From: Helicobacteraceae bacterium
GTDB taxonomy: Bacteria; Campylobacterota; Campylobacteria; Campylobacterales; SZUA-545
NCBI GenBank assembly: GCA_031273735.1
Contig: JAISRI010000025.1
Location: forward strand, 1-16,285
Length of the DNA: 16,285 nt
Reading direction: 5' to 3'
Positions 7,285 to 15,126 of the stretch are shown here, one piece after another. Below the pieces are notes generated by a model. The model made no database searches and was not told the origin of the DNA. It saw only the letters and a program-made list of their open reading frames with translations. The position numbers were made by a program, and so were the translations under genes. The stretch's first letter is position 1, and every line of letters begins with the position of its first letter.

Positions 7285-9359
7285 TCATCATACCCCGCTT
7301 GAGCAAGAGCTATGGGATATACTTCGCCGCCGCCATTTTCGCGAAGAAGCCATGCGGATACCGTCAACGTCCAGCGCGAATCGACTATGTCGTCGACTAA
7401 GAGTACCGCCCCGCAAGGAATTGGTTGACCGTTGAGCGCGAGCAAACCATCGATATTGCGCGCCTGTTGCGTCCTGTTCGCCATCGTCTTCTGTTCAGGC
7501 CTGTTATCCGCTTTGACGATAACGGCGTGGAACGGCAACCTCAACGCGGTAGCTAAGCGTCTCGCAAAATCCGGTACTAGATCTGGATGCCGCAGAGAAG
7601 GGACGCAGCTTACCCAAGCTAGCGCGGGTCGCGGGTTCCACTCGCGGATCATCTTCGCGCAGGCCGCAACAAGGTTATCGGAAAAACGGCCGTCGCGATA
7701 TTTACCTTGATAAATTAGATCGCCCCACCCGCCGCCGCCCCATACGCACAACGCTCTGCCGCGTTGCGCTTGTCGGGTTGCGTCAATATTCCCTCTAACG
7801 TCGTACTGGGGCATACCGCCCGCCGGCCACTTTTTGCGCGGTTCAATGGGCAGGCTTGTTCTGCGCAGGAATGCCACTGCTTCTTTGAGTAGCTTCGCAT
7901 TTACGTTCGTCGGTAGCGCAGGCAATGTCGGGGCGGTGGCCAAGTTTGGGTCGCCGTCGAGCGCGCCAATCAGAAAACCCATGTGCCGCCCAAATGGCAG
8001 ATTTACATACTCTTGCATCTGCCGTTGCTCGTCGCGCCTTAACGCCGTAAGACGTTCCGCTCGTTCCCAAAACGCCTCGCTCAGGGTCGCCGCCGTAAGT
8101 TGCCATCTGCCGTTTTGTTTGGCGATAGGCGCGGGCGTCTCAAGCGATAGTAATACGACGGCTTTCTCGACGCGCCCTTTACTGATATTGACCCGTCCCA
8201 ATAGATATGGAACGGACAGTCCGTTCGGCGCTTGTTCCAGCGCCTCAAGGACGTTGGCAATCTCCTGCTTGGTCGGAAAGGCGTTGCGGATAAACCAGTC
8301 CGTAATACCCGTTTCTTCCCGACCACTCAGTAGCACGCCATAAGCGGAATCCAAAGCGCGCCCGGCGCGCCCCGCCTGCTGGTAGTACGCGACAACAGAC
8401 CCTGGTGCCTGGTAGTGGATCACGAACGCTAGGTCAGGCTTGTCATAGCCCATACCCAGCGCCATAGTAGCGACCAGCGCCTTGACCTGGTTGTCGAGTA
8501 GCGCTTGTTCCAATTCCTTGCGGCGGATGCCTGTTTTGCTGGCGTAGGCTTCGACGTTGAAGCCACGGGTCTTTAGCCAGTCGGTAACCTGGTTGGCGTC
8601 GCGCACTGTCAATGTGTAGATGATACCGTGTCCTTGTAGCGCGTCAAGTTGCTCCGCAAGCCAAGCCAGACGCTCCGCTTGACTGGGCAGGCAAATGGTT
8701 TGCAATGTCAGCGAAGCGCGGTTAAGATCGCCGCGTGAAACCTTGAGATTTGGACCAAGCGCAACGGTAAGATCATTCATTACGCGATTGTTGGCCGTAG
8801 CCGTGGTTGCAAGTAGCCGTAGATTGGGCGGCAACGTTTTGACGATCCGCTCCAGCAGGCGATAGTGCGGGCGAAAATCGTGGCCCCAGTCGGAGATACA
8901 ATGCGCTTCATCGATCACCAACAGGGAAATTTGAGCGGCAAAGCCCGCTAGCGCCCGCTCGTGAAAGCGCTCATTTGCTAGTCGCTCGGGCGAAATCAGG
9001 AGAATGTCGATTTCGCCTTTGGCAAGTTTGGCTTCGACTGTTGTCCACTCGTCCGCATTGTCGGAGTTGATCGTAGCGGCGCGAATACCCATACGTTCAG
9101 CCGCCGCTATCTGATTTCGCATCAGGGCAAGTAGCGGCGAAATCAGCAATGCAAGTCCGCCGCCCGCCTCTCGCAACAACTTGGTCGCAATGAAATAGAC
9201 AAAGCTCTTTCCCCATCCGGTCTTCTGTACGACTAGCAGGCGCCCCTTGCCTTCGACGATATGGCGAATAGTCTCTTCCTGTCCGTCGCGGAATACGGCG
9301 TTCTGTCGCCCGGATCCGATTCTGAGAAGTTCTAGCGCGCGTATTGAATCGTAATCCAT
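7281..9359 (-). CDS. RecQ-like DNA helicase fused to a phosphoribosyltransferase domain
   Basis: A 692-residue fusion. The N-terminal superfamily 2 helicase shows motif I KTGWGKS at 46-52 (usually TGGGKS), motif II DEAHCISDWGHDFRP at 150-164 including the RecQ aromatic-rich loop, motif III TTATA at 185-189 and motif VI QQAGRAGRA at 327-335. The cysteine-rich zinc site and HRDC domain of RecQ are not visible. After an unassigned middle (about 370-535), residues 536-692 resemble a type I phosphoribosyltransferase, with the PRPP-binding signature LLVDDIVDSRWTLT at 653-666. The likely role is ATP-driven DNA unwinding with a PRTase module of unknown substrate, working with the coupled DprA-like protein. 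It starts 13 bases after the kdsD stop with a weak ribosome-binding site, so it may be transcribed from the LPS promoter. Confidence 0.88.
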   Translation of the reverse strand: MDYDSIRALELLRIGSGRQNAVFRDGQEETIRHIVEGKGRLLVVQKTGWGKSFVYFIATKLLREAGGGLALLISPLLALMRNQIAAAERMGIRAATINSDNADEWTTVEAKLAKGEIDILLISPERLANERFHERALAGFAAQISLLVIDEAHCISDWGHDFRPHYRLLERIVKTLPPNLRLLATTATANNRVMNDLTVALGPNLKVSRGDLNRASLTLQTICLPSQAERLAWLAEQLDALQGHGIIYTLTVRDANQVTDWLKTRGFNVEAYASKTGIRRKELEQALLDNQVKALVATMALGMGYDKPDLAFVIHYQAPGSVVAYYQQAGRAGRALDSAYGVLLSGREETGITDWFIRNAFPTKQEIANVLEALEQAPNGLSVPYLLGRVNISKGRVEKAVVLLSLETPAPIAKQNGRWQLTAATLSEAFWERAERLTALRRDEQRQMQEYVNLPFGRHMGFLIGALDGDPNLATAPTLPALPTNVNAKLLKEAVAFLRRTSLPIEPRKKWPAGGMPQYDVRGNIDATRQAQRGRALCVWGGGGWGDLIYQGKYRDGRFSDNLVAACAKMIREWNPRPALAWVSCVPSLRHPDLVPDFARRLATALRLPFHAVIVKADNRPEQKTMANRTQQARNIDGLLALNGQPIPCGAVLLVDDIVDSRWTLTVSAWLLRENGGGEVYPIALAQAGYDE

Positions 9360-9372
9360 ATCGTCTATCCAA

Positions 9373-10329
9373 TTAGCGTTTTTTTATAGCAAAACGGTAG
9401 GGTAAAAGCCCTAGAATCGCGCCCTGATCGTCTATGACGATCAACTGATGAACGCTTTGTTTGTCCATAATCTCTTCGGCTTCGATCAGCCGCGTTTCGG
9501 GCGAGATCGTTTTGGGATTGCGAGTCATCATTTGCGAGGCGTTCAGCGCGAAAAAGCCTTCTCGCGAACGCTCGACGGCGCGGCGAATGTCGCCGTCGGT
9601 GATCACGCCTAGCGCCGTTTTGTCGTCGCCTTTAACGATCGCGATTCCTAGTCGTCCGCCGCTAATAGCGCCAAGCGCGTCGATCGCTTTTGTTTCGGGC
9701 GAGATAAAGGGCAGATTTTCGGACGCGATCATCTCGTGTTTGACTTTAGCCAAAAGTTTGCGTCCAAGAGAACCGCCGGGGTGAAAACGGGCGAAATGTT
9801 CGGCGGAAAATCCCCGCGCGTTCATCAGCGCTACGGCAAGCGCGTCGCCCATAACTAGCGCGGCGCTCGTGGAGCTTGTCGGCGCGAGAGAAAGCGGACA
9901 CGCTTCTTTCGACACGGAACAATCGATATGAAAACGCGCCGCTTTCGCCAAAGAAGATCTAGGAGCGCCCGTAAAGGCGATAATCGCGTTGTTTTGATCT
10001 TGCAAAAAGGGGACGATTTTTAGCGTCTCGTCGGTTTCGCCGGAGTAAGAGAGCAAAAGCGCTATATCTTCAGGCGCGATCATTCCCAAATCGCCATGAT
10101 AGGCTTCGGCGGGATGCAAAAAAAAGCTAGGCGTTCCGGAGCTTGCGAAAGTCGCGGCGATCTTGCGCCCTATCAGTCCCGACTTGCCCATTCCGCTAAC
10201 GACGACTTTGCCTTTGCAGGCTAAAATCGCCTTCGCCGCGTTCTCAAACTCTTCGTCTACGCGATCGACAAGCGAAGCGATTTCGGCGGCTTCAATAGCG
10301 ATCGCCTTTTTCGCGCTTTTAACGATCAT
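9373..10329 (-). CDS. kdsD: D-arabinose-5-phosphate isomerase (KdsD/KpsF family)
   Basis: A 318-residue cytosolic enzyme converting ribulose-5-phosphate to arabinose-5-phosphate, the KdsA substrate. It has a SIS sugar-isomerase domain (about 1-190) and two CBS domains (about 200-318). SGMGKSG at 45-51, SKEACPLSLAPTSSTSA at 140-156 and FHPGGSLGRKL at 182-192 are family signatures. Lys49, Glu101, Glu142 and His183 keep the exact spacing of the E. coli KdsD residues Lys59, Glu111, Glu152 and His193. The ATG has a clear AAGGA site and overlaps the upstream GT9 gene by 11 bp. The last residues after PYR (FAIKKR) differ from the tail of the duplicate fragment at 5728, so the 3' end was probably replaced when the helicase/DprA cassette entered. 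GutQ or capsule KpsF paralogues are alternatives, but the neighbours favour LPS Kdo. Confidence 0.95.
   Translation of the reverse strand: MIVKSAKKAIAIEAAEIASLVDRVDEEFENAAKAILACKGKVVVSGMGKSGLIGRKIAATFASSGTPSFFLHPAEAYHGDLGMIAPEDIALLLSYSGETDETLKIVPFLQDQNNAIIAFTGAPRSSLAKAARFHIDCSVSKEACPLSLAPTSSTSAALVMGDALAVALMNARGFSAEHFARFHPGGSLGRKLLAKVKHEMIASENLPFISPETKAIDALGAISGGRLGIAIVKGDDKTALGVITDGDIRRAVERSREGFFALNASQMMTRNPKTISPETRLIEAEEIMDKQSVHQLIVIDDQGAILGLLPYRFAIKKR
9395..9482 (-). repeat. Direct repeat, right copy (kdsD 3' end)
   Basis: This copy lies inside intact kdsD (codons for residues 284-312) and pairs with 5783-5870. The distance between copies, about 3.6 kb, is filled by the DprA-like and helicase/PRTase genes and short spacers. 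Confidence 0.95.
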
Positions 10330-11368
10330 TTTTATCCTTCATAACTTTGTCGATCATCGCCGTTACGTCGTCGATAACAATCTCTTTCATCGCTTCGGCG
10401 GCGCGGACGCGCAATCCAAATTTCACTTCGTCGGGCGTTTTGCCGACATATTTTAGCAGAGCTTTCGCGTAAGCGTCCACGGCGTAGCTTGGGCTTTGGC
10501 GCGGCGCGGCGCGGCGCGGATCGGCGGCGGCTAGAAGCGCGATCGCGGGAACGTTAAGCGCGGCGGCGAAATGCCCCGGCCCGCTATCTGGCGCGAGAAC
10601 AAACTCGGCGCTTTCAATCAGCGCTAGAAGCTCTTTGATCGAGGTTTTTCCAACCGCGTCGATGGGGGTATGTCTGGCAAGCGTTTTGATCTCTAAAACG
10701 CTTTTTTGATTTTCATCGTCGTTTGCTCCCGTAACGATCGTTTCCAAACCGTACTTTTCAAAAACGTAATCAATCGCCGCCGCGTAGCCCTCGCCAGTCC
10801 AATTGCGCCAATTGAAGCGCACTGCGTTGGCGATCGGGCTAAGGATGCAGTATTTTCGTCCAAGCGCGATCGCCGCCGCCTTTTTTCGCGCCTCGTTTGG
10901 GATAAACAGATTGTATTCGATCGCGCTCGTAGCCGCCCCCAAAAATCGCGCGAAATCAAGATAGTTTTCGATCATATGGCAGTTTGGATTGGGAGCGATC
11001 GCGGCGTTTGTGAAAAGGCGTTGAAAATCTTTCGAGCGGGCGCGATCGAACCCGACGCGCAAATTGGCGCGAATAAAGAGCGATAAAAAGCTGGCGCGCA
11101 ACGCCTCTTGCGCCATCAGCAGATAGTCAAAGCGGCGGTTTTTTAGCTTTTTGCCTAATCTGAACATACCGCTTACGCCGCTTGCCTTATCATAGACAAT
11201 CGGCTCTACGCCGTTAATTCCCTCGATAAGTTTCGCTTCCGTTTTGCCGATAATCCACGTAATTTCGGCGTTTGGATAGGAACGACGAATCGCGTTTAAC
11301 GCGGGCAAAAAAAGACAGACGTCGCCGAGCGCGGATAAGCGGATAATACATATCGAGTTAATTTTCAC
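10319..11368 (-). CDS. Glycosyltransferase family 9 (LPS heptosyltransferase-like)
   Basis: A 349-residue enzyme of the ADP-heptose:LPS heptosyltransferase family, which adds heptose to the Kdo or inner core at the cytoplasmic face of the inner membrane. Signatures are RLSALGDVCLFLPAL near the N-terminus and the C-terminal nucleotide-sugar motif LAPDSGPGHFAAALNVPAIAL. I chose the GTG at 11366-11368 (VKINSICIIRL), where family proteins begin. The TTG at 11393-11395 overlaps a TATAAT box and so is unlikely to be the start. It is the first gene of the minus-strand LPS cluster and overlaps kdsD by 11 bp. WaaC or WaaF cannot be separated by eye. Confidence 0.88.
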   Translation of the reverse strand: MKINSICIIRLSALGDVCLFLPALNAIRRSYPNAEITWIIGKTEAKLIEGINGVEPIVYDKASGVSGMFRLGKKLKNRRFDYLLMAQEALRASFLSLFIRANLRVGFDRARSKDFQRLFTNAAIAPNPNCHMIENYLDFARFLGAATSAIEYNLFIPNEARKKAAAIALGRKYCILSPIANAVRFNWRNWTGEGYAAAIDYVFEKYGLETIVTGANDDENQKSVLEIKTLARHTPIDAVGKTSIKELLALIESAEFVLAPDSGPGHFAAALNVPAIALLAAADPRRAAPRQSPSYAVDAYAKALLKYVGKTPDEVKFGLRVRAAEAMKEIVIDDVTAMIDKVMKDKNDR

Positions 11369-11394
11369 AAATCGCTTTCGGATAAACTTGCGCA

Positions 11395-11400
11395 ATTATA
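11395..11400 (-). promoter_or_regulatory. -10 box for the GT9-kdsD operon
   Basis: A consensus TATAAT on the minus strand lies 26 bases upstream of the GTG start of the GT9 gene. No convincing -35 box is seen. It supports the shorter start, and probably also drives kdsD and the inserted helicase and dprA-like genes. Confidence 0.55.
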
Positions 11401-11444
11401 TCGAGTTGGAGACTATTGTTGCGAGGGATATTTGCCTCTCTTAA

Positions 11445-11477
11445 GCCGCTTTTTGTTTTAGCAAAAGCGCAAGCGGC
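11445..11477. promoter_or_regulatory. Inverted repeat in the divergent promoter region
   Basis: GCCGCTT at 11445-11451 pairs with AAGCGGC at 11471-11477, and TTTTG at 11451-11455 with CAAAA at 11462-11466. It lies in the 124-bp region between the divergent GT9 and sulfatase-fold genes, just before the plus-strand -10 box, so it could be an operator. That role is inference. Confidence 0.4.
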
Positions 11478-11478
11478 G

Positions 11479-11484
11479 TAAAAT
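11479..11484 (+). promoter_or_regulatory. Possible -10 box for the plus-strand LPS operon
   Basis: TAAAAT lies only eight bases ahead of the ATG at 11493, and no ribosome-binding site is seen. If this box is used, the transcript would be leaderless or nearly so. Confidence 0.35.
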
Positions 11485-11492
11485 AGTGCCCT

Positions 11493-13310
11493 ATGAACGC
11501 ACGTCTAGCGCTATTCGCAAAAGCGAATCTGCTTTTTATCGCCGCCTTGCTTGCCGCGTTTTTGACTCTCGCGAGCGGCTTTGACGCTATCTCGCTATGC
11601 CTGACTTTTCTTGCCGCGCTATCGACGGCGATAACGTTCTATGTCGTCTTATGGTTTATCTCGTTTTTTATCGGCTTTTTTCGCAACGTTTGCTTTATGA
11701 TCGTGGGGATACTTTTTACCTTTTTTGAACTTCTTTTGATCGTCGATTTTTTTATCTATCGCATATACCATACGCATATAAACGCTATGATCTTAAATAT
11801 AGCCTTCTCGCCGTCGGCTCTAAAAAACGTCGATTTTGGCGTTTATCCCTATATCGCGTTAGCCGTTTTGATCCTCTTTTTTACGATTCTTCAAAGTTTT
11901 GTTCATTATCTTCTGCCGCGCGAAGAGAAAGCGAAAAAACTTAACGCTAAGATCAATAGTTATCTAGTTCCTATAGCGTTTTTGATCGTCTTTTGCGATA
12001 AAACTACTATCGGTTTTGCCAATCTCTACTCTAAAACCGATATTTTGGATAAGTTGCGCGTAATCCCTTACTATCAAACGCTCACCTTTACGCGCTTTGC
12101 CAGTAAATACTTTGGCGTTAAACCCGCTCCAAAACCAATCGCTTTTCAAGAAAACACTTCGTCGTCCCAACTCGACTATCCTAAAAATCCGCTGACTTTC
12201 AACGAACGCTACGAGTCCGAAAACATTCTTGTGATTATGATGGATGCGGTTAGATGGAATATGATCGACGAAGAGATCGCGCCCAATCTATACGCGCTAA
12301 AACAAGAATCGATCGTTTTTAACAACCATTTTAGCGGCGGAAACGCCACCCGTTTTGGCGTTTTTTCTTTCTTTTACGGGCTAAACGCGCCCTATTGGTT
12401 TTCTTTTCTCGATCGCCAACGACAAAGCCTCTTATTCGACGCGCTTAGTTTTAGAGGATTTGATATAAAAATATTTGCCGCCAGCGATCTTAATTGGCCA
12501 GAGTTTCGCCGCTGTGTTTTCGCCAAGATCAACGATAAAATCATCGATAATTTCGAGGGCGATTCGTGGCAGAGAGATCGCGCTATGAACGACGCGGCGA
12601 TAAAGTGGCTAGATCATAACTTAACGGAGCCGTTTTTTGCCTTTATTTTTTACGACGCTCCGCATCAGTTTAGCTATCCGCAAACTTATGCGAAGTTTAA
12701 ACCCGATAAAGAGGGCGATAAAAACTATTTAACGATCGGCGAAGGGGAACAAAACGTTCTTTTCAACCAATATAAAAACGCGATTTACTACGACGATTCT
12801 CTAATCGCGCAAATTATAGAAAAATTAAAGGCTAACGGATCGTTTGATCGCACAAAAATTATCGTAACCGCCGATCACGGCGAGGAGTTTTACGAAAGCG
12901 GCGGTTTCGGACACAATCACGCGTTTTCTAAGGAGCAAACAAAGCCGATCTTTTTTATGCGTTTGCCGCGAGAAGAGCCGCGATCGATCGATTACATAAC
13001 GAGCCATACCGATTTTCTTCCGACGATTATGCGCTTTTTGGGAGTTCAAAATCCGCCGAGCGATTACGCGAACGGCGACGATCTTTTTTATCCCGCTCAA
13101 CGGCGAGAATACGCGATAATCGGTAATTGGAATTATAACGCGATTGTGGAAGGTTCTCACACGTTGGTTTTTTCCGCGCACCCCGATCCTATTAACGGCG
13201 CGAGAATCTTTGATACGATTAGTTATAAGCCTATCGACGGTTCTTTGATAGGCGATCATACCCAAACGATTCTGCGCGTTATGAACGAGAATAGGCGCTT
13301 TTATAAATGA
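11493..13310 (+). CDS. Membrane-anchored sulfatase-fold protein (YejM / phosphoethanolamine-transferase-like)
   Basis: A 605-residue inner-membrane protein. About five hydrophobic segments lie in residues 10-175 (roughly 11-29, 33-60, 66-90, 118-139, 155-170), followed by a periplasmic alkaline-phosphatase-fold domain from about 240. Metal and catalytic positions are present: Asp251 in VIMMDAVRWN, Thr286 in SGGNATRFG as the likely nucleophile, Asp461-His462 in TADHGEEF, and His474/His476 in GHNHAF. The cysteine-sulfatase motif CxPxR is absent, so it is not a true sulfatase. The NHFSGGN...FFYGL stretch resembles YejM/PbgA/LapC proteins, while the intact Thr and metal ligands also fit transferases of phosphoethanolamine or glycerol-phosphate to LPS. 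Its stop overlaps the next gene in ATGA, tying it to LPS assembly. Confidence 0.82.
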   Translation: MNARLALFAKANLLFIAALLAAFLTLASGFDAISLCLTFLAALSTAITFYVVLWFISFFIGFFRNVCFMIVGILFTFFELLLIVDFFIYRIYHTHINAMILNIAFSPSALKNVDFGVYPYIALAVLILFFTILQSFVHYLLPREEKAKKLNAKINSYLVPIAFLIVFCDKTTIGFANLYSKTDILDKLRVIPYYQTLTFTRFASKYFGVKPAPKPIAFQENTSSSQLDYPKNPLTFNERYESENILVIMMDAVRWNMIDEEIAPNLYALKQESIVFNNHFSGGNATRFGVFSFFYGLNAPYWFSFLDRQRQSLLFDALSFRGFDIKIFAASDLNWPEFRRCVFAKINDKIIDNFEGDSWQRDRAMNDAAIKWLDHNLTEPFFAFIFYDAPHQFSYPQTYAKFKPDKEGDKNYLTIGEGEQNVLFNQYKNAIYYDDSLIAQIIEKLKANGSFDRTKIIVTADHGEEFYESGGFGHNHAFSKEQTKPIFFMRLPREEPRSIDYITSHTDFLPTIMRFLGVQNPPSDYANGDDLFYPAQRREYAIIGNWNYNAIVEGSHTLVFSAHPDPINGARIFDTISYKPIDGSLIGDHTQTILRVMNENRRFYK

Positions 13311-14368
13311 GGTTTTTTCATCTGATCAACGTGCGTTGGTATAACGCGACGGCGTGGTATGCGTTAAACCTATGCCGATTATTGCAAGCAAACGGATTTG
13401 ATACAATTGCGGGCGTGCTACCCAATACCGAAACGGCGCGAAAAGCCAAAGAGATGGGTATAAAAACCTACGAAGACGACTTTACGACAAATAGCCCCTT
13501 TAAGATTTTCGCGCTTACGCGAAGAATAAATCGTTTTTTACGCGAATTCAAACCCGATTTTATTACCGCTCATCGCGGGGAGATTTTTTGGCTTTTCGCG
13601 CTAAAACGCTACTTTTCTAAACCCGCTTGGCGCTTGATTCGCGTTCGCGGCGACGAGCGAAAACCTAAAGACAATTTCGCGAATCGTTTTCTACATAACG
13701 TTTGCGCCGATCGCGTAATCGTCAGTTGCGATCTATTAAAACGAGAATTTGTAAATCGTCTGCAAACTCCCGAAGATCAAATCGACGTAATTTACGGCGG
13801 GGTAGATACGCGAAAATTTGCCTTTGATCGTAGCGGAAGAGATCGCGCCCGTAGCGAGTTTGGATTTAACAAAAACGATATTGTAATCGGCTTTGTGGGA
13901 AGATATAGCGAGGTTAAAGGGCATAAAACCCTGATCGAAGCGGCGCGCTCGCTACGTCAAAGCGATCCGCGCTATAAACTTTTGTTTGTTACCGATAGCG
14001 CCGATCTAGATATAGCCGATCTGCAAACTATGATCGACGAAAACGGCTTGACAAATCACGCTTTTATAACCGGTTTTCGCTCCGATATTGTAGCTTGTAT
14101 AAGCGCTTTTGACGTCGGAGTCGTCGCGTCGATCGGATCGGAGGCGATCTGTCGCGTCGCGTTTGAGATTATGAGCGTAGGCGTTCCCCTGATCGCTTCA
14201 AACGTAGGCGCGACGCCCGAAATCGCGCCGAGCGGAAATATAACGCCGCCAAGCGATCCGCGAACTCTTGCCGAGAAGATCAAAAATCACGATAAAAACG
14301 TCCGCGTTTTTAGCGACGAAGCGTTTTTAGCGGCGTATCTTGCCGCGTGCGACAAGGCGCGAATATGA
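13307..14368 (+). CDS. Glycosyltransferase family 4 (GT-B fold)
   Basis: A 353-residue cytosolic or membrane-associated retaining glycosyltransferase. The C-terminal nucleotide-sugar half is typical: IGFVGRYSEVKGHKTLIEA at about 192-210, the GSEAICRVAFEIMSVGVPLI block with its paired Glu residues at about 277-296, and SNVGATPEI just after. The N-terminal acceptor half is family-variable, so the sugar and linkage cannot be read from sequence. The ATG overlaps the upstream stop (ATGA) and its own stop overlaps the next ATG in the same way, so the three genes are translated as a chain. It probably adds a sugar to the LPS core or an O-antigen-type chain. Confidence 0.9.
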   Translation: MRFFHLINVRWYNATAWYALNLCRLLQANGFDTIAGVLPNTETARKAKEMGIKTYEDDFTTNSPFKIFALTRRINRFLREFKPDFITAHRGEIFWLFALKRYFSKPAWRLIRVRGDERKPKDNFANRFLHNVCADRVIVSCDLLKREFVNRLQTPEDQIDVIYGGVDTRKFAFDRSGRDRARSEFGFNKNDIVIGFVGRYSEVKGHKTLIEAARSLRQSDPRYKLLFVTDSADLDIADLQTMIDENGLTNHAFITGFRSDIVACISAFDVGVVASIGSEAICRVAFEIMSVGVPLIASNVGATPEIAPSGNITPPSDPRTLAEKIKNHDKNVRVFSDEAFLAAYLAACDKARI

Positions 14369-15126
14369 GCTTATCGGTCGCGATCGTCGTCTTTAACGAA
14401 GAGGATAATCTTCCGCGATCGCTAGAGGCGATCAAAGCGATTGCGGACGAGATCATAGCGGTAGATTCGCATTCGACAGATAAAACGCGCGAGATTGCCG
14501 CCTCTTTCGGCGCAAAGGTTTACGAGGAAGATTGGAAAGGGCATATCGCTCAAAAAAATTCGGCGTTGGACAAATGTTCGCAAGATTGGATTTTGGCGAT
14601 CGACGCCGACGAGGTCGTTTCGCCGAAACTTGCCCTCGCTATTAAAAACGTCGTCGAAAACGGCGATTGCGACGGTTACGAGATCAACCGCCAAAGCGTC
14701 TATTTGGGCAGGACGCTACGTTTTATGTGGCAGCCCGATCGTAAATTGCGGCTTGTTAGGCGATCTGCAAATCCGCGTTGGGGCGGTTATGATCCGCACG
14801 ATAAATTATTTATCAAGGGTAAAACGGGACGCTTAGAGGGCGTTTTAACGCATTATTCGTATAAAGACTTAGCCGATCATTGGCGGCGACTAATCGCATA
14901 CGCGCAAACGGGCGCGATCTCTTATAATCAAAACGGCAAAAAATTCTCGTTTTTCAAACTCTTCGCAAATCCGATTCTCGGCGTTTTGAAATCATATCTG
15001 CTACGAGGCGGTTTTTTAGACGGCTTACAAGGTTTTTTCGCGGCGGTTAGCAAAGGAGTTTATATCTTTTTGAAATACGCTTTTCTATGGGAAATAGAAC
15101 GGCAAAAATCTAAAAATCTCTCTTAA
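14365..15126 (+). CDS. Glycosyltransferase family 2, WaaE/KdtX-like (first copy)
   Basis: A 253-residue inverting GT-A glycosyltransferase of the LPS core type. I chose the ATG at 14365, which overlaps the GT4 stop in ATGA and puts SLSVAIVVFNEEDN at the start. The GTG at 14347 lies inside the upstream gene. Nucleotide binding is shown by VDSHSTDKT and the metal-binding DADE (about residue 87). The block RQSVYLGR...MWQPD and the C-terminal KYAFLWE segment are shared with related core transferases such as WaaE, which adds glucose to heptose I. A moderately hydrophobic stretch near the C-terminus may touch the membrane. It is clearly paralogous to the gene at 15349. Confidence 0.88.
   Translation: MSLSVAIVVFNEEDNLPRSLEAIKAIADEIIAVDSHSTDKTREIAASFGAKVYEEDWKGHIAQKNSALDKCSQDWILAIDADEVVSPKLALAIKNVVENGDCDGYEINRQSVYLGRTLRFMWQPDRKLRLVRRSANPRWGGYDPHDKLFIKGKTGRLEGVLTHYSYKDLADHWRRLIAYAQTGAISYNQNGKKFSFFKLFANPILGVLKSYLLRGGFLDGLQGFFAAVSKGVYIFLKYAFLWEIERQKSKNLS

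Noticed and set aside
5728..9482. Integrase or transposon driving the insertion
   Set aside because: No recombinase, transposase or terminal inverted repeat is visible between or next to the direct repeats, so the mechanism (helper integrase or homologous recombination) remains unknown.
11493..13310. True sulfatase
   Set aside because: The CxPxR/SxPxR formylglycine motif is absent. The nucleophile is probably Thr286, as in phospho-transferases of this fold.
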